Shown here: one piece after another, positions 28,458 through 36,575 of the stretch
Position numbering within the stretch: position 1 is the stretch's first letter
Layout of the letters: every line of letters begins with the position of its first letter
Assembly (NCBI GenBank): GCA_016869285.1
Contig: VGEN01000010.1
Location: forward strand, 1-52,027
Direction: 5' to 3'
DNA: 52,027 bases
DNA from: Alphaproteobacteria bacterium
Lineage (GTDB): Bacteria; Pseudomonadota; Alphaproteobacteria; SHVZ01
The notes under the pieces: model-generated
Database searches by the model: none
What the model was told of the DNA's origin: nothing
The model's input: the letters and a program-made list of their open reading frames with translations, nothing else
Translations under genes and position numbers: made by a program

Positions 28458-29078
28458 CTAAGGCTGCTCCGGCTGGCAGGCCTTGAAGGCGGGCAGTTTC
28501 TCCATCTTCTTCGAATGCGCTTCGAGCCGCTTGTAGCGTCCCTCCGGCACGAGGTGCGGCGCACCGCGCTTCAGATAGCCGAAGACGACGGCAGTGGTGA
28601 CATCGGCCTGAGTGAGCTTGGCGCCGGCGAGGTAGGGCTTGGCCTTGATCGCGTTCAGCGCCTCGAGTCCGCCGGTCGCTTGGCTCTCGAGATGCTCGAG
28701 CCAGGGCTGATGCACCTTCTCGGGCGGGCGGCGCGACTTCTCATAGGCGGCGGCGATAGCCTTCTCGGCGGTGCCGAGGGCGAGAAAGACGATGCTGTTG
28801 ACGCGCCGGCGAGCCGCACCCTTACCCGGGGTGAGCGCGCGCCGCCCGGCCTTCTCGTCGATGTGATCGAGCATCGCGGTCGAGTCCACCAGGACCTCCG
28901 CATTCCTGCCCTTGCCGAGGATCAGCGCCGGTACACGCCCGATCGGCGTGATCTTCAGGATCTTCTCGCGGTCTGCGGCGGTCGAAAGCACCAGCCGCTC
29001 GAATTTGAGCCCGGTCAGAGCCAGGCTGACGCCGACACGGCGCACGAAAGGCGACAGATAGCGGCCGACCAGGATCAC
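28458..29078 (-). CDS. Glutathione S-transferase family protein
   Basis: A 206-residue two-domain GST. The thioredoxin-like part begins VGRYLSPFVRRVGVSLAL, where Ser-Pro-Phe replaces the usual catalytic Ser/Cys site. It continues with TPIGRVPALILGKG (cis-Pro) and EVLVDSTAMLDHIDE (Asp-Ser pair for glutathione). The C-terminal helical domain has AGAKLTQADVTTAVVFGYL, with the Thr-x-x-Asp capping box. The start is GTG at 29078 after GGGAG. Paired with the MFS gene downstream. Substrate unknown. Confidence 0.85.
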   Translation of the reverse strand: MILVGRYLSPFVRRVGVSLALTGLKFERLVLSTAADREKILKITPIGRVPALILGKGRNAEVLVDSTAMLDHIDEKAGRRALTPGKGAARRRVNSIVFLALGTAEKAIAAAYEKSRRPPEKVHQPWLEHLESQATGGLEALNAIKAKPYLAGAKLTQADVTTAVVFGYLKRGAPHLVPEGRYKRLEAHSKKMEKLPAFKACQPEQP

Positions 29079-29185
29079 GGCTTTCTCCCTTTATCGAGGT
29101 GTTGGGCAGCGCAACTTTTCCGCCCAGACGGGCTTAACACGGGAACGAGACAACCGAGTAGGCCTGCAAAATCATGCCACTAGCC

Positions 29186-29212
29186 CTGTCAAGGCAACAA
29201 TCCATTTGACAG
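29186..29212. promoter_or_regulatory. Inverted repeat between divergent GST and transglycosylase genes
   Basis: CTGTCAA, 13 bases, TTGACAG: two back-to-back consensus -35 words (TTGACA) facing opposite ways, in the only space between the divergent genes. The minus-strand copy has a weak -10 (TTGCAG) at a 17-base spacing; the plus-strand copy has none. It may be a divergent promoter or an operator. Confidence 0.3.
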
Positions 29213-29240
29213 TGGCATCAATGTCACGGAGAAGGCCGGC

Positions 29241-29885
29241 ATGGCTTTTTCGCGTCTTTTTATCCGATTGGCAGCCGCGGTCGCCCTGCTTCTCCCGGCC
29301 GCTGCCGTCGCCGGGCCCAACCCGTGCACCGCGAGCGTTGCGGAAGCTGAACGGACCTATGGCATACCGGAGGGACTCCTCCAGGCAATGGCGATCAGCG
29401 AAAGCGGTGTCAGGGGGCAGCCCTATCCATGGGCGCTCAATGTCGGCGGCCGCGTCGTCTATGCCGGGAATCTGGATGCGGCGCAGAAGATCCTGGACGA
29501 GCGACGCGCCAAGGGCCGAAAAAATCTCTTCGCCGGCTGCATGCAGCTCTCGGTGCATCACCACGGCAGCGCCTTCGGCTCGTTGCGCGACCTGCTGCAG
29601 CCGAAGCGCAACGTCTCTTACGCCGCCAAGTATCTCGCCACGCACTACGAGGACTACAGCGACTGGGAGACGGCCGTCCGCCGCTACCAGGGCGGCAAGG
29701 CGCGTCAGTCGGCCGCCTATTTCTGCAGGGTGCTGCGCATACTGCGCGACATCAAGCCGAACACCGCCCACGAGTTGGACAATGGCCGCTGCGGGCCGAT
29801 GCCTTCGATCGCCGAGACGCCCGAGCCGTTGATCGCCCCCGCGGCGACGCCGCTCTCCCGCGAGGATCTTCGCGAGCTGTCGTGA
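29241..29885 (+). CDS. Lytic transglycosylase domain protein (SLT family)
   Basis: A 214-residue exported protein. A signal peptide (FIRLAAAVALLLPAAAVAG) ends near residue 25. The SLT-like domain follows: YGIPEGLLQAMAISESGVRG holds the catalytic Glu in Glu-Ser-Gly, and AGCMQLSVHHHGSAF corresponds to the Gly-x-Met-Gln motif. The next conserved Asn-x-x-x-Ala-x-x-Tyr box is KRNVSYAAKYLATHYED. It would cleave peptidoglycan in the periplasm to leave 1,6-anhydromuramic ends. The last 40 residues are Pro-rich and probably flexible. The ATG has GGAGAAGG upstream. The next gene starts 23 bases after its stop. Confidence 0.85.
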   Translation: MAFSRLFIRLAAAVALLLPAAAVAGPNPCTASVAEAERTYGIPEGLLQAMAISESGVRGQPYPWALNVGGRVVYAGNLDAAQKILDERRAKGRKNLFAGCMQLSVHHHGSAFGSLRDLLQPKRNVSYAAKYLATHYEDYSDWETAVRRYQGGKARQSAAYFCRVLRILRDIKPNTAHELDNGRCGPMPSIAETPEPLIAPAATPLSREDLRELS

Positions 29886-29908
29886 GCCGTCTTCGCAATG
29901 AGGTCTTG

Positions 29909-30784
29909 ATGCCGTCGCCAGCCTCCGTTCTCGTCGCCGGCTCCGGCGTGATGGGAACCGGCATCGCCGCCGCTTTCCTGCGTTCCGGTGCCAAGGTCGG
30001 AATCCTGAGCCGGAGCCCCGAACGGGCCGCCGAGAAGGTGCCGGGAGCGACTGGCGTCGCCCGCCTTCCCGACGAGGCGCCGGATCTCATTGTCGAATCC
30101 ATCCCCGAGAAGCTCGACCTCAAGAAGCAGCTCTACGCCGAGATCGAGGCGCACTATGGCGGCCGACCGATCGTCGCCACCAACACCTCGGGGCTTCCCC
30201 TCGAGGATCTCGCCTCGGGGCTCGCGCACAAGAAGCGCTTCCTGGGCCTCCATTACTTCATGCCGGCGGACGTCATGCCGCTGGTCGAGGTCATCCGCAC
30301 CATGGAGACCGAGGATGCCGCCGTCGACATGGTCATGTCCGGGGTGCGCGCCTGCGGCCAGAACCCGCTTCTGCTGAACAGGCCGATCGAGGGCTTTCTC
30401 ATCAATCGCCTGCAGCACGCGATCCTGCACGAAGCCTACTACCTGATCGAGCAGGGGATCTGCGGGCCCGAGGAGGTCGATCAGGCGGCGCGCGAAATGT
30501 TCGGGCCGCGCATGTGCGTGACCGGCCTGATCGAGCAGAAGGATCTGAGCGGCCTCGACACCCATGCGCTTGTCCAGCGTGCGATCGTGCCGCACCTCAA
30601 CCACTCATCCGAGCCGAGCCGGATCGTCCAGGATATGTACGCGAAGGGCGACATAGGCGTGAAGTCGGGCAAGGGATTCTACGACTGGTCCAAGCGCGAT
30701 CCGAAACGGCGTCAGGCCGAGGCCAGGAACCATCTCGCAGAGATCCTGGCGCTGTTGGACCGGCAGAGGCGAAAGGGCGGCTGA
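29909..30784 (+). CDS. 3-hydroxyacyl-CoA dehydrogenase family protein
   Basis: A 291-residue NAD-dependent dehydrogenase. The Rossmann motif SVLVAGSGVMGTGIAAAFLR begins at about residue 6. ATNTSGLPLEDL and GLHYFMPADVMPLVEVIR carry the catalytic Ser/His/Asn region, with the His in LHYF. The C-terminal helical domain ends VKSGKGFYDWSKRDP, diagnostic for the family. Normal single-domain length. Substrates could be 3-hydroxyacyl-CoA or a short hydroxy acid. The ATG at 29909 matches the family start; a GTG at 29882 would overlap the transglycosylase stop. No other beta-oxidation genes are adjacent. Confidence 0.88.
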   Translation: MPSPASVLVAGSGVMGTGIAAAFLRSGAKVGILSRSPERAAEKVPGATGVARLPDEAPDLIVESIPEKLDLKKQLYAEIEAHYGGRPIVATNTSGLPLEDLASGLAHKKRFLGLHYFMPADVMPLVEVIRTMETEDAAVDMVMSGVRACGQNPLLLNRPIEGFLINRLQHAILHEAYYLIEQGICGPEEVDQAAREMFGPRMCVTGLIEQKDLSGLDTHALVQRAIVPHLNHSSEPSRIVQDMYAKGDIGVKSGKGFYDWSKRDPKRRQAEARNHLAEILALLDRQRRKGG

Positions 30785-30913
30785 GCCGCCATCCGCTCGC
30801 CGCATGCCGAGGCGCTTGATCGCGTGCGCCGGTCTCGGGCACCATCGGCTCCTCCCGTTCGCGTAGCCTTCGGATGAGCGAAGGCGCGCGCATCACTTCC
30901 CGGAGGACAACCG

Positions 30914-32656
30914 ATGGCCGCGGCCGGCTCCCGACGGCGCAAGACCTACGACGATCTGCGTTCAAAGCGCTGGTACGGCGTTGCCGATCTGCGTGCTTTC
31001 GGTCATCGCTCGCGCACGCTGCAGATGGGCTACACGCGCGAGGACTGGGCGGGCAAGCCCGTCATCGCGATCATCAACACCTGGTCCGACATCAACCCCT
31101 GCCACAGCCACTTCAAGATCCGCGTCGAGGAGGTGAAGCGCGGCATCTGGCAGGCCGGCGGCTATCCGCTCGAGATGCCGGCGATCGCGCTGGCCGAGCC
31201 GTTCCAGAAGCCGACGACTATGCTCTATCGCAACCTGCTGGCGATCGAGACCGAGGAGTTGCTGCGCTCATACCCGGCTGACGGCGCGGTGCTGATGGGC
31301 GGCTGCGACAAGACAGCGCCGGCGCTGCTGATGGGCGCAATCACCATGAACCTACCGGCGATCTTCGTGCCGGCGGGGCCGATGCTGCGCGGCAATTGGC
31401 ACGGCAACTTCCTAGGCTCGGGCACCGACTCGTGGAAATACTGGGCTGAGCTCCGCGCCGGCACCATCACCGAGAAGGATTGGGAAGAGGTCGAGGAGGG
31501 CATTGCGCGCTCCTACGGCACCTGCATGACGATGGGCACGGCGGCGACGATGATGAGCATGGCCGAGGTGCTGGGCTTCACGCTGCCGGGCGCGTCGTCG
31601 ATCCCGGCGCCTGACTCGAACCACTCGCGCATGGCCTCGCTCTCCGGCCGGCGCATCGTCGACATGGTGTGGGAGGATCTCAAGCCCTCGGACATCTTGA
31701 CCGGGAAGTCCTTCGACAATGCGGTCACGACGTTGATGGCGATGGGAGGCTCGACCAATGCGGTCGTGCATCTGCTGGCGCTCGCCGGCCGCGCCCGCGT
31801 CAAGCTGACGCTCGACCGCTTCAACGAGATCTCCAAGCATGTGCCGATGATCGCCAATGTGCGCCCGTCGGGAAAATACCTGATGGAGGATTTCTTTTAC
31901 GCGGGCGGCCTTCCGGCGTTTCTCAACGAGCTTGGCGATCTGCTCGACCGCAAGGCTGCCACCGTGAACGGCAAGACGCTCGGCGAGAACATCAAGGATG
32001 CCAAGGTTTACAACAAGGACGTCATCGTCAGCCGCGACAAGGCGCTCTATCAGTCGGGCGGACTCGCCGTAGTGCGCGGCAACCTCGCGCCGGACGGCGC
32101 CGTGATCAAGCCGACCGCGGCGGATCCCAAGCTATGGAAGCACACCGGCCCCGCGGTCGTCTTCGAGGACTACAACGACATGGCGGCGCGCATCGATCGC
32201 GACGACCTCGCCGTCACCAAGGACTCGGTACTGATCCTGAAGAATGCCGGTCCCCAGGGCGGGCCCGGCATGCCGGAATGGGGAATGCTGCCCGTGCCGA
32301 AGAAGCTGCTGAAGGAGGGCGTGCGCGACATGGTGCGCATCTCCGATGCGCGCATGAGCGGCACCAGCTACGGCACCTGCGTCCTGCATGTCGCGCCCGA
32401 GGCCTATATCGGCGGCCCCTTGGCGCTGGTGAAGGACGGCGACCTGGTCCAGCTCGACATCGAGGCGAGGACGCTCAACCTCAAGATCTCGGATGCCGAG
32501 ATGGCGAAGCGGAAGGCGGCGTGGAAGAAGCCGCCGCCGCGCTTCGGCCGCGGCTGGGGGGCGCTGCATGCCATGCACATCACCCAGGCCGATCAGGGCT
32601 GCGACCTCGACGTGCTGCGCGACGGACCGCGCGTACCGGAACCGGAGATCCATTGA
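30914..32656 (+). CDS. IlvD/Edd family sugar-acid dehydratase (L-arabinonate dehydratase-like)
   Basis: A 580-residue Fe-S dehydratase. Cluster ligands are visible in INTWSDINPCHSHFK, LMGGCDKTAPALLMGA and RSYGTCMTMGTAATMMSMAE. The N-terminus RSKRWYGVADLRAFGHRSR and the stretch NFLGSGTDSWKYWAELRAG separate it from true IlvD and place it with sugar-acid dehydratases such as L-arabinonate or D-xylonate dehydratase. These remove water to give 2-keto-3-deoxy acids. An excellent GGAGG precedes the ATG. Its TGA overlaps the ATG of the aldolase gene (TGATG), so the two are translationally coupled and should act in sequence. The family is certain; the exact sugar acid is not. Confidence 0.9.
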   Translation: MAAAGSRRRKTYDDLRSKRWYGVADLRAFGHRSRTLQMGYTREDWAGKPVIAIINTWSDINPCHSHFKIRVEEVKRGIWQAGGYPLEMPAIALAEPFQKPTTMLYRNLLAIETEELLRSYPADGAVLMGGCDKTAPALLMGAITMNLPAIFVPAGPMLRGNWHGNFLGSGTDSWKYWAELRAGTITEKDWEEVEEGIARSYGTCMTMGTAATMMSMAEVLGFTLPGASSIPAPDSNHSRMASLSGRRIVDMVWEDLKPSDILTGKSFDNAVTTLMAMGGSTNAVVHLLALAGRARVKLTLDRFNEISKHVPMIANVRPSGKYLMEDFFYAGGLPAFLNELGDLLDRKAATVNGKTLGENIKDAKVYNKDVIVSRDKALYQSGGLAVVRGNLAPDGAVIKPTAADPKLWKHTGPAVVFEDYNDMAARIDRDDLAVTKDSVLILKNAGPQGGPGMPEWGMLPVPKKLLKEGVRDMVRISDARMSGTSYGTCVLHVAPEAYIGGPLALVKDGDLVQLDIEARTLNLKISDAEMAKRKAAWKKPPPRFGRGWGALHAMHITQADQGCDLDVLRDGPRVPEPEIH

Positions 32657-33420
32657 TGCTGACCGACATGCCGATCAACCGCTTCAAGCACGCGCTCGCG
32701 GCCGGGCGCGTGCAGATCGGTCTCTGGTCGAACATGCTGCACCCGATGGCGCTTGAGGCGCTGGCCGGTTCCGAGCCCGACTGGATCCTGGTCGATTGCG
32801 AGCACGGACCGGGCGATCCCAACGAGGTGCTCTCGGCGCTGCAGGCGATGCAGGGGACGACGGTGACGCCGGTCGTGCGCCCCGCTTGGAACGATTCCGT
32901 GCTGCTCAAGCGCTATCTCGATCTCGGCGTCCATGCCGTGCTGATCCCGATGGTGCAGTCGGCGGCGGAGGCGAAGGCCGCCGTCGCAGCCACCCGGTAT
33001 CCGCCCGAGGGCATCCGCGGCGTCGCCACCGGCACCCGCGCCAACCGCTTCGGCCGCGTGAAGGATTACTTCGCGAAGTCTGCTTCCGAGATGTGCGTGC
33101 TGGTTCAGGTCGAGACCAAGCCGGCGCTCGACCGCATCGAGGAGATCGCCGCGGTCGAAGGCGTCGATGGCGTCTTCATCGGTCCCTCGGATCTCGCCGC
33201 CGCGCTCGGCCATATCGGCAATGCCGCTCATCCCGATGTGCAGGCAGCGATCCAGGCGGCGCCGAAACGCCTCGGCGGCAAGCCGGCCGGCATCCTCACG
33301 CCGGTCGTCGCCGATGCCAAGCGCTACCTCGACTGGGGCTACAAGTTCGTCGCGGTCGGCATCGATCTCGCGATCCTGGCCCGCACCTCGGAGTCGCTGG
33401 TCCAGACGTTCAAGTCGTAG
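32656..33420 (+). CDS. HpcH/HpaI family aldolase
   Basis: A 254-residue class II metal-dependent aldolase. Motifs are VDCEHGPGDPNE (with the catalytic region and metal-near Glu), QVETKPALDRIEEIAAVEG (metal ligand Glu), and VFIGPSDLAAALGH (Asp ligand). Relatives cleave 2-keto-3-deoxy sugar acids to pyruvate plus an aldehyde such as lactaldehyde or glycolaldehyde. Its start overlaps the dehydratase stop, so it is probably the next step after the dehydratase product. A decayed P-loop gene and the TAXI transporter follow on the same strand. Confidence 0.9.
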   Translation: MLTDMPINRFKHALAAGRVQIGLWSNMLHPMALEALAGSEPDWILVDCEHGPGDPNEVLSALQAMQGTTVTPVVRPAWNDSVLLKRYLDLGVHAVLIPMVQSAAEAKAAVAATRYPPEGIRGVATGTRANRFGRVKDYFAKSASEMCVLVQVETKPALDRIEEIAAVEGVDGVFIGPSDLAAALGHIGNAAHPDVQAAIQAAPKRLGGKPAGILTPVVADAKRYLDWGYKFVAVGIDLAILARTSESLVQTFKS

Positions 33421-33465
33421 ACGTCGTCGCCGTTCCGGCCAGCATCGCCGCCCCTACCGGACGGC

Positions 33466-33685
33466 GTGAAGCGCGTTCTCGTCCTCGGGGCTCCAGTGCC
33501 GGCAAGTCGACGCTCTCGCTGATTCTCGGCGAGCGCTGGCGGCTGCCGGTCGTGCACCTCGACGGACATTACTGGCGATCGATTCCTTCGCCGGCCACAC
33601 GGTGGTTTTCACCCCGCCGGTGGATGTCGCGCGGTGGTTGGATACGCTCGCACCGCAGTTGCCACGCGGCTCTCCGCCGTCATAG
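33466..33685 (+). pseudogene. Decayed P-loop kinase-like gene fragment
   Basis: Starting at GTG 33466 one frame reads VKRVLVLG. One G appears to be missing from the GGGG run at 33487-33490, and the next frame continues GSSAGKSTLSLILGERWR then LPVVHLDGHYWR. With the frames joined, this is a Walker A motif GGSSAGKS and the N-terminal 45 residues of a FlaR/adenylate-kinase-like P-loop protein. After HYWR the match stops. A third frame then stays open with SFAGHTVVFTPPVDVARW up to TAG at 33683. That last segment is not recognised and may come from another gene joined by deletion. It lies in the gap between the aldolase and the TAXI gene. Confidence 0.6.
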
Positions 33686-33716
33686 CCTCCCGGAGAACAG
33701 GCTTTGGGAGGACAGA

Positions 33717-34664
33717 ATGCGTCGTTCCTTCGTTTTCGCCGCCGTCATTGCGGGACTCGGTCTCGCCTCCTCGGCTGCGTCCGCCGCCGATACCCTTCGC
33801 TTCATGACCGGACCGCAGGGAGGCGCCTGGGTGCCGCTGGCAGGATCGCTGAAGGCCATGTGGGAGAAGGCGATCCCCGATGTTTCGGTCCAGACCAGCC
33901 CCGGCGCCGGCATCGCCAACGTGCTCGGCGTGCATCAAGGAAAGGCGGACATCGCCTTCGGCAACTCGATCTCGACGGTCGACGGCATGCAAGGCGCGGA
34001 GCCTTTCAAGGAGAAGACCGCGAACGTCTGCCAGATCGCCTCGCTTTATCCGCAGTACTTCAAGGTGGTCGTGCTGGCCGACGCCGGGATCAACTCGATC
34101 GCCGACCTCAAGGGCAAGTCCGTCGCAATTCAGCCGCGCGGCAATACCGCCGAGGTGGCGACCGCGCACATCCTGCAGGTCTTCGGCATGAACTACGCCG
34201 CGCTCGGCAAGGCGAATTTCATTCCCTCGTACAGCGATGCCGTGTCGATGATGAAGGACGGGCATGCCCAGGCCTTCACGCTCGGCACGACGATTCCTTC
34301 CTCGGCCGTGATGGATCTTGCCTCGGCGCGCGACATGAAGGTGCTGCCGTTCGATGATGCCACTGTCGGCAAGATGCGTCAGATCAATCCGGGCTACGCC
34401 AAGGTCTCGATCCCGGCCAATACCTATCCGAAGCAGACCCAGCCGGTGCAGGTCGTGGGCTACGCCGCGCACCTGATTGCCTCGTGCAAGCTGCCGGCGG
34501 AACGCGTCTATGCCATGACCAAGACCATGCATGCCAACTTCAAGGACCTCGTCCTCATCAACAAAGCGATGGATGCAACCACGCCGAAGATGATGGCCGA
34601 GGACATCGGCGTCCCCATGCATCCGGGTGCTGCCAGATACTTCAAGGAAATCGGCGCGCTCTGA
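33717..34664 (+). CDS. TAXI family TRAP transporter substrate-binding protein
   Basis: A 315-residue periplasmic protein. The signal peptide SFVFAAVIAGLGLASSAASA is cleaved near residue 23. The mature part starts ADTLRFMTGPQGGAWVPLAG, where the TAXI family has Thr-Gly-x-x-Gly-Gly-x-x-x-Pro-x-Gly. SPGAGIANVLGVHQGKADIAFGNS and IQPRGNTAEVATAHIL are also conserved, and the second lobe ends PGAARYFKEIGAL. It captures a solute, usually an organic acid or amino acid, for the TRAP permease encoded 66 bases downstream. The ATG has GGGAGG six bases upstream. TAXI substrates are mostly unknown; the two upstream enzymes suggest a sugar acid, which is inference. Confidence 0.92.
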   Translation: MRRSFVFAAVIAGLGLASSAASAADTLRFMTGPQGGAWVPLAGSLKAMWEKAIPDVSVQTSPGAGIANVLGVHQGKADIAFGNSISTVDGMQGAEPFKEKTANVCQIASLYPQYFKVVVLADAGINSIADLKGKSVAIQPRGNTAEVATAHILQVFGMNYAALGKANFIPSYSDAVSMMKDGHAQAFTLGTTIPSSAVMDLASARDMKVLPFDDATVGKMRQINPGYAKVSIPANTYPKQTQPVQVVGYAAHLIASCKLPAERVYAMTKTMHANFKDLVLINKAMDATTPKMMAEDIGVPMHPGAARYFKEIGAL

Positions 34665-34687
34665 GCGCCGAGGAACGAACGAACAAG

Positions 34688-34721
34688 CAGGGCCGGGATC
34701 AACCCGGCCCTGATTAATTTT
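34688..34721 (+). terminator. Intra-operon terminator or stabilising hairpin
   Basis: A perfect 10-base-pair stem, CAGGGCCGGG and CCCGGCCCTG, with a 5-base loop, followed by ATTAATTTT. It sits between the binding-protein and permease genes. Such hairpins commonly let the binding protein be made in excess while some transcripts read through. Confidence 0.75.
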
Positions 34722-34730
34722 GGGGGGCGG

Positions 34731-36575
34731 ATGGGAGGCTATGTTGGGATCGTGCGGAGCCTCGTGGCGGTAGTCGCCGCCACGATGTCGCTCTGGCACA
34801 TGTGGATCGTCGCGTTCGGCCCGCCGGAAGTTCTGTTCTTCCGGGGCGGGCATCTGCTCTTCGCGCTCGTCTTGCTGTTTCTGACGCTGGGCGCCTCGGG
34901 GAAGTCACGCGACCTTGGTCCGAGCCCCTTCGATCTGATGCTCGTCGCCGCGTCGATCGTCTCGGTCGGCTATCTGTTCGTCAACCACGCGCAGCTCGTC
35001 CAGCGCATCCCCTACATCGATGATCCGACGACTGTTGAGATAGTCCTCGGCGTGCTCTGCATCCTTCTGGTGCTGGAGGGGACGCGGCGCATCCTTGGTC
35101 TCGCGTTGCCGCTGACGGCGCTCGCCTTCCTCTTCTATGCCTTCTTCATCAATCGCGTCGATCCGTTGACGCTGCTCGATCAACTCTACCTGACGACCGA
35201 GGGAATCTTCGGATCGACCATCGGCGTCTCGGCCGGATACGTCATCGTCTTCGTGCTCTTCGGCAGCTTCATGGAGCGGACAGGGACCGGGCAGCTGTTC
35301 ATGGACTTCGCCCTCGCGCTCACCGGGCGTCAGGCCGGCGGCCCGGGCAAGGTGGCCGTCGTCTCCTCGAGCCTCTTCGGCACGATCTCGGGCTCGGCGG
35401 TCGCCAACGTGATGGTCGACGGGCCGATCACCATCCCGCTGATGAAACGGACTGGCTTCCGTCCGGCCTTCGCGGCCGCGGTCGAGTCCGTCGCCTCGAC
35501 CGGCGGGCAGATCATGCCGCCGGTCATGGGCGCCGCCGCCTTCGTGATGGCCGAGTTTCTGGCGACCAGCTACTTCCAGGTAACGCTCTGGGCCTTGATC
35601 CCCGCGGTCCTCTACTATGTCGCCTGCTTTGCCGCTGTGCATTTCGAGGCGAAGCGTCATGGGCTCGTCGGAGTGCCGGAGCAGGAGGTGCCGCGCCTCG
35701 GCCGTGTGATGGCCGATCGCGGACACCTCTTCATCCCGGTGCTTCTGGTCCTCGGCGGGATGATTCTCGGTTATTCGGCACCGCTCTCGGCGTTCGTCGG
35801 CGCCCTTTCCTGCGTTCCTGTGGCCCTCATGCGCAAGACGACGCGGTCCGGGATTACCGCAAGAACGGTCTGGGACGCGCTTCAGGACGGCGCCCGCCAG
35901 GCGCTGGGCGTCGCGCTCGCCTGCGCTACCGCTGGCATCATCATCGGCATCATCGCGCTCACTGGCGTCGGAATCAGCTTCACCGCCCTCGTCATCGCCC
36001 TCGCGCAGAACAGCCTGGTACTCGCGCTCATCCTGACCATGGCGGCCGGCATCGTTCTCGGCATGGGAATGCCGACGACGCCCGCTTACATCGTCATGGT
36101 GTCGCTGCTGGTGCCGGCGCTGATCAAGCTCGGCGTGGTCGCGCCGGCGGCCCATATGTTCGCCTTCTACTTCGCGATTCTTTCGGCGATCACGCCGCCT
36201 GTCGCGCTCGCAGTTTTCGCCGCCGCCGGCCTGGCAAAGGCCGATCTCTGGGAGTCGGGATGGGCGGCGATGAAGGTCGGCGCCGCAGGCTTCATCGTGC
36301 CGTTCATGTTCGTCTACGAGCCGGCGCTGCTGCTGATCGGCGACCCGTGGCTCAGCCTGCGCGCGTTTGCGACCGCATCCATCGGATGCGTCTGCCTTGC
36401 AGCGGGTCTTCATGGCTACTTCCTAGGCACGGCGTCCCTCTGGCAGAGGGGAGCTCTCATCGGTGCCGCCCTGGGCTTGATCGACCCGACACCGATCACG
36501 GATCTGATCGGAGCCGTGCTGCTCGCCATCGTCGCGGCTGCGCAGTGGCGAGAGCGCAAGCTCGCGCGGACCTAA
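34731..36575 (+). CDS. TRAP transporter fused permease (4TM plus 12TM, TAXI-linked)
   Basis: A 614-residue inner-membrane protein joining the small DctQ-like and large DctM-like TRAP subunits, the normal form for TAXI systems. The N-terminal 150 residues hold about four helices. The large part carries SLFGTISGSAVANVMVDG, ESVASTGGQIMPPVMGAAAF and GIVLGMGMPTTPAYIVMV, the three conserved DctM motifs of the ion and substrate path. It uses a sodium or proton gradient to import the solute delivered by the TAXI protein. The ribosome site is GGGGGGCGG just before ATG. Its stop interlocks with that of serB (CTAA). Confidence 0.93.
   Translation: MGGYVGIVRSLVAVVAATMSLWHMWIVAFGPPEVLFFRGGHLLFALVLLFLTLGASGKSRDLGPSPFDLMLVAASIVSVGYLFVNHAQLVQRIPYIDDPTTVEIVLGVLCILLVLEGTRRILGLALPLTALAFLFYAFFINRVDPLTLLDQLYLTTEGIFGSTIGVSAGYVIVFVLFGSFMERTGTGQLFMDFALALTGRQAGGPGKVAVVSSSLFGTISGSAVANVMVDGPITIPLMKRTGFRPAFAAAVESVASTGGQIMPPVMGAAAFVMAEFLATSYFQVTLWALIPAVLYYVACFAAVHFEAKRHGLVGVPEQEVPRLGRVMADRGHLFIPVLLVLGGMILGYSAPLSAFVGALSCVPVALMRKTTRSGITARTVWDALQDGARQALGVALACATAGIIIGIIALTGVGISFTALVIALAQNSLVLALILTMAAGIVLGMGMPTTPAYIVMVSLLVPALIKLGVVAPAAHMFAFYFAILSAITPPVALAVFAAAGLAKADLWESGWAAMKVGAAGFIVPFMFVYEPALLLIGDPWLSLRAFATASIGCVCLAAGLHGYFLGTASLWQRGALIGAALGLIDPTPITDLIGAVLLAIVAAAQWRERKLART

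Noticed and set aside
29429..30784. A long frame that would fuse the transglycosylase region to the dehydrogenase
   Set aside because: The N-terminal 160 codons are a shadow of the transglycosylase; the dehydrogenase family starts at 29909.
34905..36413. A 502-codon open frame antisense to the TRAP permease
   Set aside because: Composed almost wholly of charged residues, as expected from the complement of hydrophobic codons.
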